Below the pieces are notes generated by a model, which saw only the letters and a list, made by a program, of their open reading frames with translations, made no database searches and was not told the origin of the DNA. The translations under genes were made by a program, and so were the position numbers. Of a stretch of 64,000 nucleotides of DNA, positions 60,216 through 64,000 are shown piece by piece. The DNA lies in contig JAODUO010000869.1 of assembly GCA_025642075.2 (NCBI GenBank), forward strand, positions 325,125-389,124. Reading direction: 5' to 3'. This stretch comes from Ridgeia piscesae (taxonomy: Eukaryota; Annelida; Polychaeta; Sabellida; Siboglinidae). Each line of letters begins with the position of its first letter. Position 1 is the stretch's first letter.

Positions 60216-60685
60216 AAAAGCATTGAACTAACTGGAAGAAAGTTACTTATGACATTATACTCTTGTACTGTTACATTTAAACTCCTAAGTAATATTATTA
60301 TGATTACAAAATAGAACACATGTAAATCTAGTTTACTTATAAACATAGCTCAGTATTAATTAGTTCAGTTGTTTCCTTTTTCTGTCTCTAAACAAATTAA
60401 ACAACATTTCCCTGACCACTAAAAGCTCTGGTAATGGTTCAACATTGCAGGAAAGGTGTACAATTAAAACAAATAAACATTTTTCATGCAGCATGCAAGC
60501 ATTTAGGAGGAGGCGCAAGCATGTGTGCCTAGTAGCTGCCTACCCTTATTTGTGGATTCAATAATTTTGAAGCCACTCTTTTTAGTTAGAAGCCCTAGGT
60601 GAAGCAATGTCTACAAGAAACAAAGACACACCACTAACACCAACAATGTCACTAACATCATCATTCATTTACTAACAGCAGCAGT

Positions 60686-60985
60686 GGGCATTCACAGTGA
60701 GCATTCACTAACATCAACAGTGAGCATTCACTAACATCAGTGAAGAGCATTCACTAACATCAACAGTGAGCATTCACTAACATCAACAGTGAGCATTCAC
60801 TAACATCAGTGAAGAGCATTCACTAACATCAACAGTGAGCATTCACTAACATCAACAGTGAGCATTCACTAACATCAGTGAAGAGCATTCACTAACATCA
60901 ACAGTGAGCATTCACTAACATCAGTGAAGAGCATTCACTAACATCAGTGAAGAGCATTCGTTCACTAACATAGACAGTGAAAACT
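60686..60985. repeat. 23-bp minisatellite
   Basis: About 13 copies of AGCATTCACTAACATC followed by either AACAGTG or AGTGAAG. The two unit types alternate in a partly regular order. Confidence 0.9.
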
Positions 60986-61345
60986 TAGTGGGACAATTAA
61001 CCAGTAATCTAAACAATAAAACTAACATCATCAGTAAACACCAGGTGGCACATTCAATTGCTAACGTCAACACCGAACACCTGGGAGTGCTTACAACCAC
61101 TAACATCAACCACAATCAAGTGTACTCCCTACACACACACAATGTGGACTGTTGGAGCCCATGATAAATATGACTGTACCATGCTCTCATATTTTCTGCA
61201 TCAAAGGAAAACAACTGCGATAAAGTATATTGGTTGACCACAGTATAACATTGGATGGGGAACTAATGCTGATTACGACAACCTAACCCACAGATGCACT
61301 AACATTCACACTGTTATGAACACTGTGTTATATCCTTGCAGTCAC

Positions 61346-62253
61346 ACAAACTCCAAGTAAAGTGAAACCTCTATGTAATCACCAATAGCATGGTCACACT
61401 TTCAAGGCCTCTGGAGAGAAGTATCATGGATGTACATATTAACTGTAGCCATCTGTTGAAGGTGGATCAAAAAGTAATTTTGGAGCCAGACTGATTAAAA
61501 AAGAACTGTTTATAGAAATGTGTCATTCACTGCCGGGACAATTTGTAGGATTCTATCGCTTCCACTGACTGTCTGACTGGCAACTGACCACTGTTACTAA
61601 TATTTCAGCAAATGTTCATACATAGTGCTGCCTTCTAGTTATACTGAGACCAATTTATTTCTTGCTTACGTTTAGCATCAATGACTGACAATGCAGGCTC
61701 CTTGACCAAACATAACACTTAACTAAGGCAAACATATCTCACTATCACATTTGTTCTATTAAGTATACAGGACCTATTAAGCATACACCAGTTCTGTGCA
61801 ATGTTGGGAAGGTGTCCAATACAGACGACACATTCTTTTACACCCCACAAGATGATGCTATTCATACGGGAACATTTGCAATTTCCAAGTTCTAATGCCA
61901 ATGTAAACATCCCATATAATTGATTTGGCAATCATCCAAGTCACCAAGACACCAACAGGACAGGCCAGAACATCTCTATAACCATGGCTTTGTAGGGTGC
62001 ATGCTTAATTGAACTAAATTTTTGACATAGCTTTTTTATTTTAATGCTTAAAAGAACGAATGCATTATGTTAGTAATGCCCCAAGCAATAATGTTTCAGT
62101 GTATAAAATTGCAAAGTTGCCCAATATCCATGTCTAAACTTAGTAGATGGCAACAAGTAATTTGTACATCCGTGATACTTCTCTCCAGGAGCCTTGAAAG
62201 TGTGACCATGTATTTGGTCATTACATAGAGGTTTGACTTAACTTGGGGTTTGT
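61346..62253. mobile_element. Inverted-repeat element with about 110-bp termini
   Basis: Left arm 61346-61463 and right arm 62143-62253 are reverse complements: AAACCTCTATGTAATCACC and GGTCACACTTTCAAGG on the left, GGTCATTACATAGAGGTTT and CCTTGAAAGTGTGACC on the right. The AAACCTCTATGTAA word resembles pogo-type termini. Core without coding capacity. Confidence 0.8.
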
Positions 62254-63364
62254 ATAACTACAACACACTGGCTTGGTTGTACATCTTTTATGTATGTATA
62301 GTTATGGTAAAATCATCACACAAATGTATTAATTACTTAATTCCTGTGCACTAATCATTTCATTTAATTTTCAAAATTGGAATCTTAATGTATTATTTAC
62401 GTTGTCAACTTTCCTCCCTCTCTTGAAGATGATTCAATGATAAATTGAGTGGTCTGAACGGTAAACGTGGTTTGAATACTGGCTATGACAAGTAGCCAAC
62501 AACTAGAACCAAACTGTTTGATCTTTTAAACAAATGTACACTTTGTTAAACTAACACGACACACAGATTATGTAAGCTGTACTCATATATTAGATGTTGC
62601 GACACCAACCACCACCTGGAGCAGGTGAGGACGCAGTCACAAGTGTTGTTATTCACCAAACTCATAAAGAAATGCTGTAAACAAATGCACTGGCAAAGCA
62701 TTACTTGTGGCCCAGTGGGAGGACACTTGTGCCTACACCAGCAACACAACAACTAAGTACACAACATCCACTGGTGAATAACAGCCTCACAAGCCTTGCC
62801 CTACAAGTGACAGGCATGCAACGTGTGTATGGATTAAATACCCTTGGAAGCGTGTTCTGCAAATTTCCACCCTGATGCTTTTGTGAGCAAGCCCAGATGA
62901 ACTACAAGCTGAAATAGTAAGTCTGTGTAAGTCATTCAACAAATACAGTGTTTCTAAACCTTCCTTATTTACAACTCAACCACTCTTTGATTATAATCAC
63001 AGGAGTAATGTTTTTTAAAAGACTTACAAAGTCACATAATATATGAAACAAACTTATGTAATTACATGTAGCTGTGGGTTGTAAACTCTTCTATAAGTGG
63101 TGCTGTTTTATACTAGTAAGAAAGAATAGTACTTGGTAGTTGGTACATGCTTTCATCGTTTGGTGACCAAATGAATTAAGATAAAATCAACTGAGCTGGT
63201 CAATGAAGACATGTCCACTGCCACTAGTACACTCAAGACAACAAACTAAATGTTGTCTTCTTTCCAAAACACAACTGAATACCATGTTAGACAATGGAAG
63301 CAGTTACCAAACCCTGACAGCAAACTGTGAATGTGATCACGAATTAGCAAGCTTAATGAGTTCG
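62254..63364 (-). other. MGAT5: MGAT5 intron, right part
   Basis: No exon matching the family recognised; AT-rich sequence. Confidence 0.5.
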
Positions 63365-64000
63365 GTGTAGAGCTGATTATCACTCTACACAAGCACCTAC
63401 CTTCTTCTGTTCCCGACCAGTCATGTTCTGGGTCTGTTCCAGGTGTAGAGCTGATTATCACTCTACACAAGCACCTACCTTCTTCTGTTCCCGACCAGTC
63501 ATGTTCTGTGTCTGTTCCAGGTGTAGAGCTGATTATCACTCTACACAAGCACCTACCTTCTTCTGTTCCCAACCAGTCATGTTCTGGGTCTGTTCCAGGT
63601 GTAGAGCTGATTATCACTCTACACAAGCACCTACCTTCTTCTGTTCCCGACCAGTCATGTTCTGTGTCTGTTCCAGGTGTAGAGCTGATTATCACTCTAC
63701 ACAAGCACCTACCTTCTTCTGTTCCCGACCAGTCATGTTCTGGGTCTGTTCCAGGTGTAGAGCTGATTATCACTCTACACAAGCACCTACCTTCTTCTGT
63801 TCCCGACCAGTCATGTTCTGTGTCTGTTCCAGGTGTAGAGCTGATTATCACTCTACACAAGCACCTACCTTCTTCTGTTCCCAACCAGTCATGTTCTGGG
63901 TCTGTTCCAGGTGTAGAGCTGATTATCACTCTACACAAGCACCTACCTTCTTCTGTTCCCAACCAGTCATGTTCTGTGTCTGTTCCAGGTGTAGAGCTGA
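63365..64000. repeat. 78-bp minisatellite with donor-like sites, runs off the window
   Basis: Just over eight copies of a 78-bp unit. On minus each unit has GGAACAGAAGAAG|GTAGGTG, a good donor, and the 8-bp inverted repeat GTGTAGAG...CTCTACAC. 78 is a multiple of three and the minus strand is open through the whole array (26 residues per unit). Probably copied from an exon end beyond 64000. Confidence 0.9.

Noticed and set aside
63246..63962. 238-codon minus-strand frame GTEEGRCLCRVIISSTPGTD as a repeat protein
   Set aside because: Open because the unit is 78 bp; no start context or known domain. The donor-like site in each unit suggests an intronic origin.
1..64000. tRNA, rRNA or other structured RNA genes
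   Set aside because: I looked for tRNA-like box motifs and long conserved stems and saw none that could be supported by eye.

Overview
ORGANISM. The window is nuclear DNA of an intron-rich animal. Three protein-coding genes are split into short exons with GT-AG borders, embedded in large introns full of minisatellites, simple repeats and decayed transposons. The first gene is an E78-type (NR1E) nuclear receptor. That group is known from protostomes and not from vertebrates, so together with the intron-rich layout I infer a lophotrochozoan, most likely a mollusc (moderate confidence). LAYOUT. (1) 163-12749, plus strand: E78-like nuclear receptor, seven coding exons joining into one open frame of 395 codons (zinc-finger DNA-binding domain, then ligand-binding domain to a helix-12-like end). 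The 5' end may lie outside the window; a poly(A) signal candidate is at 17804. (2) 19269-42299, minus strand: a complete nucleosome assembly protein 1 (NAP1-like) gene, sixteen coding exons, 428 codons, from ATG to the conserved C-terminal CKQQ. Its introns hold a non-LTR retrotransposon relic, a foldback element, a 54-bp minisatellite split by pogo/Tigger-type DNA transposon remains, and a second inverted-repeat element. (3) 43400-48850: intergenic, with a G-rich minisatellite and a long (TA)n tract. (4) 48851-58216, minus strand: the C-terminal 419 codons of an MGAT5-type (GT18) N-acetylglucosaminyltransferase V in eight exons; the rest of the gene lies beyond 64000. The three genes have no obvious shared pathway: a nuclear hormone receptor, a histone chaperone and a Golgi glycosyltransferase. 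MAIN OBSERVATION. Minisatellite arrays repeatedly sit at exon-intron borders. The clearest case is the last MGAT5 intron: about 80 copies of a 39-bp unit that is itself a copy of the 3' splice site and the first coding bases of the last exon. Because 39 is a multiple of three, the nearest six decoy acceptors are in frame with the true exon and would add 13 residues each. A 78-bp array at the right edge carries a donor-like site in every unit. The E78 exon 2 donor region is duplicated on the far side of a 25-bp array, and a relic copy of the penultimate MGAT5 exon lies beside a 20-bp array. All exon models were read by eye from homology and splice signals; no alignment or transcript data were available.
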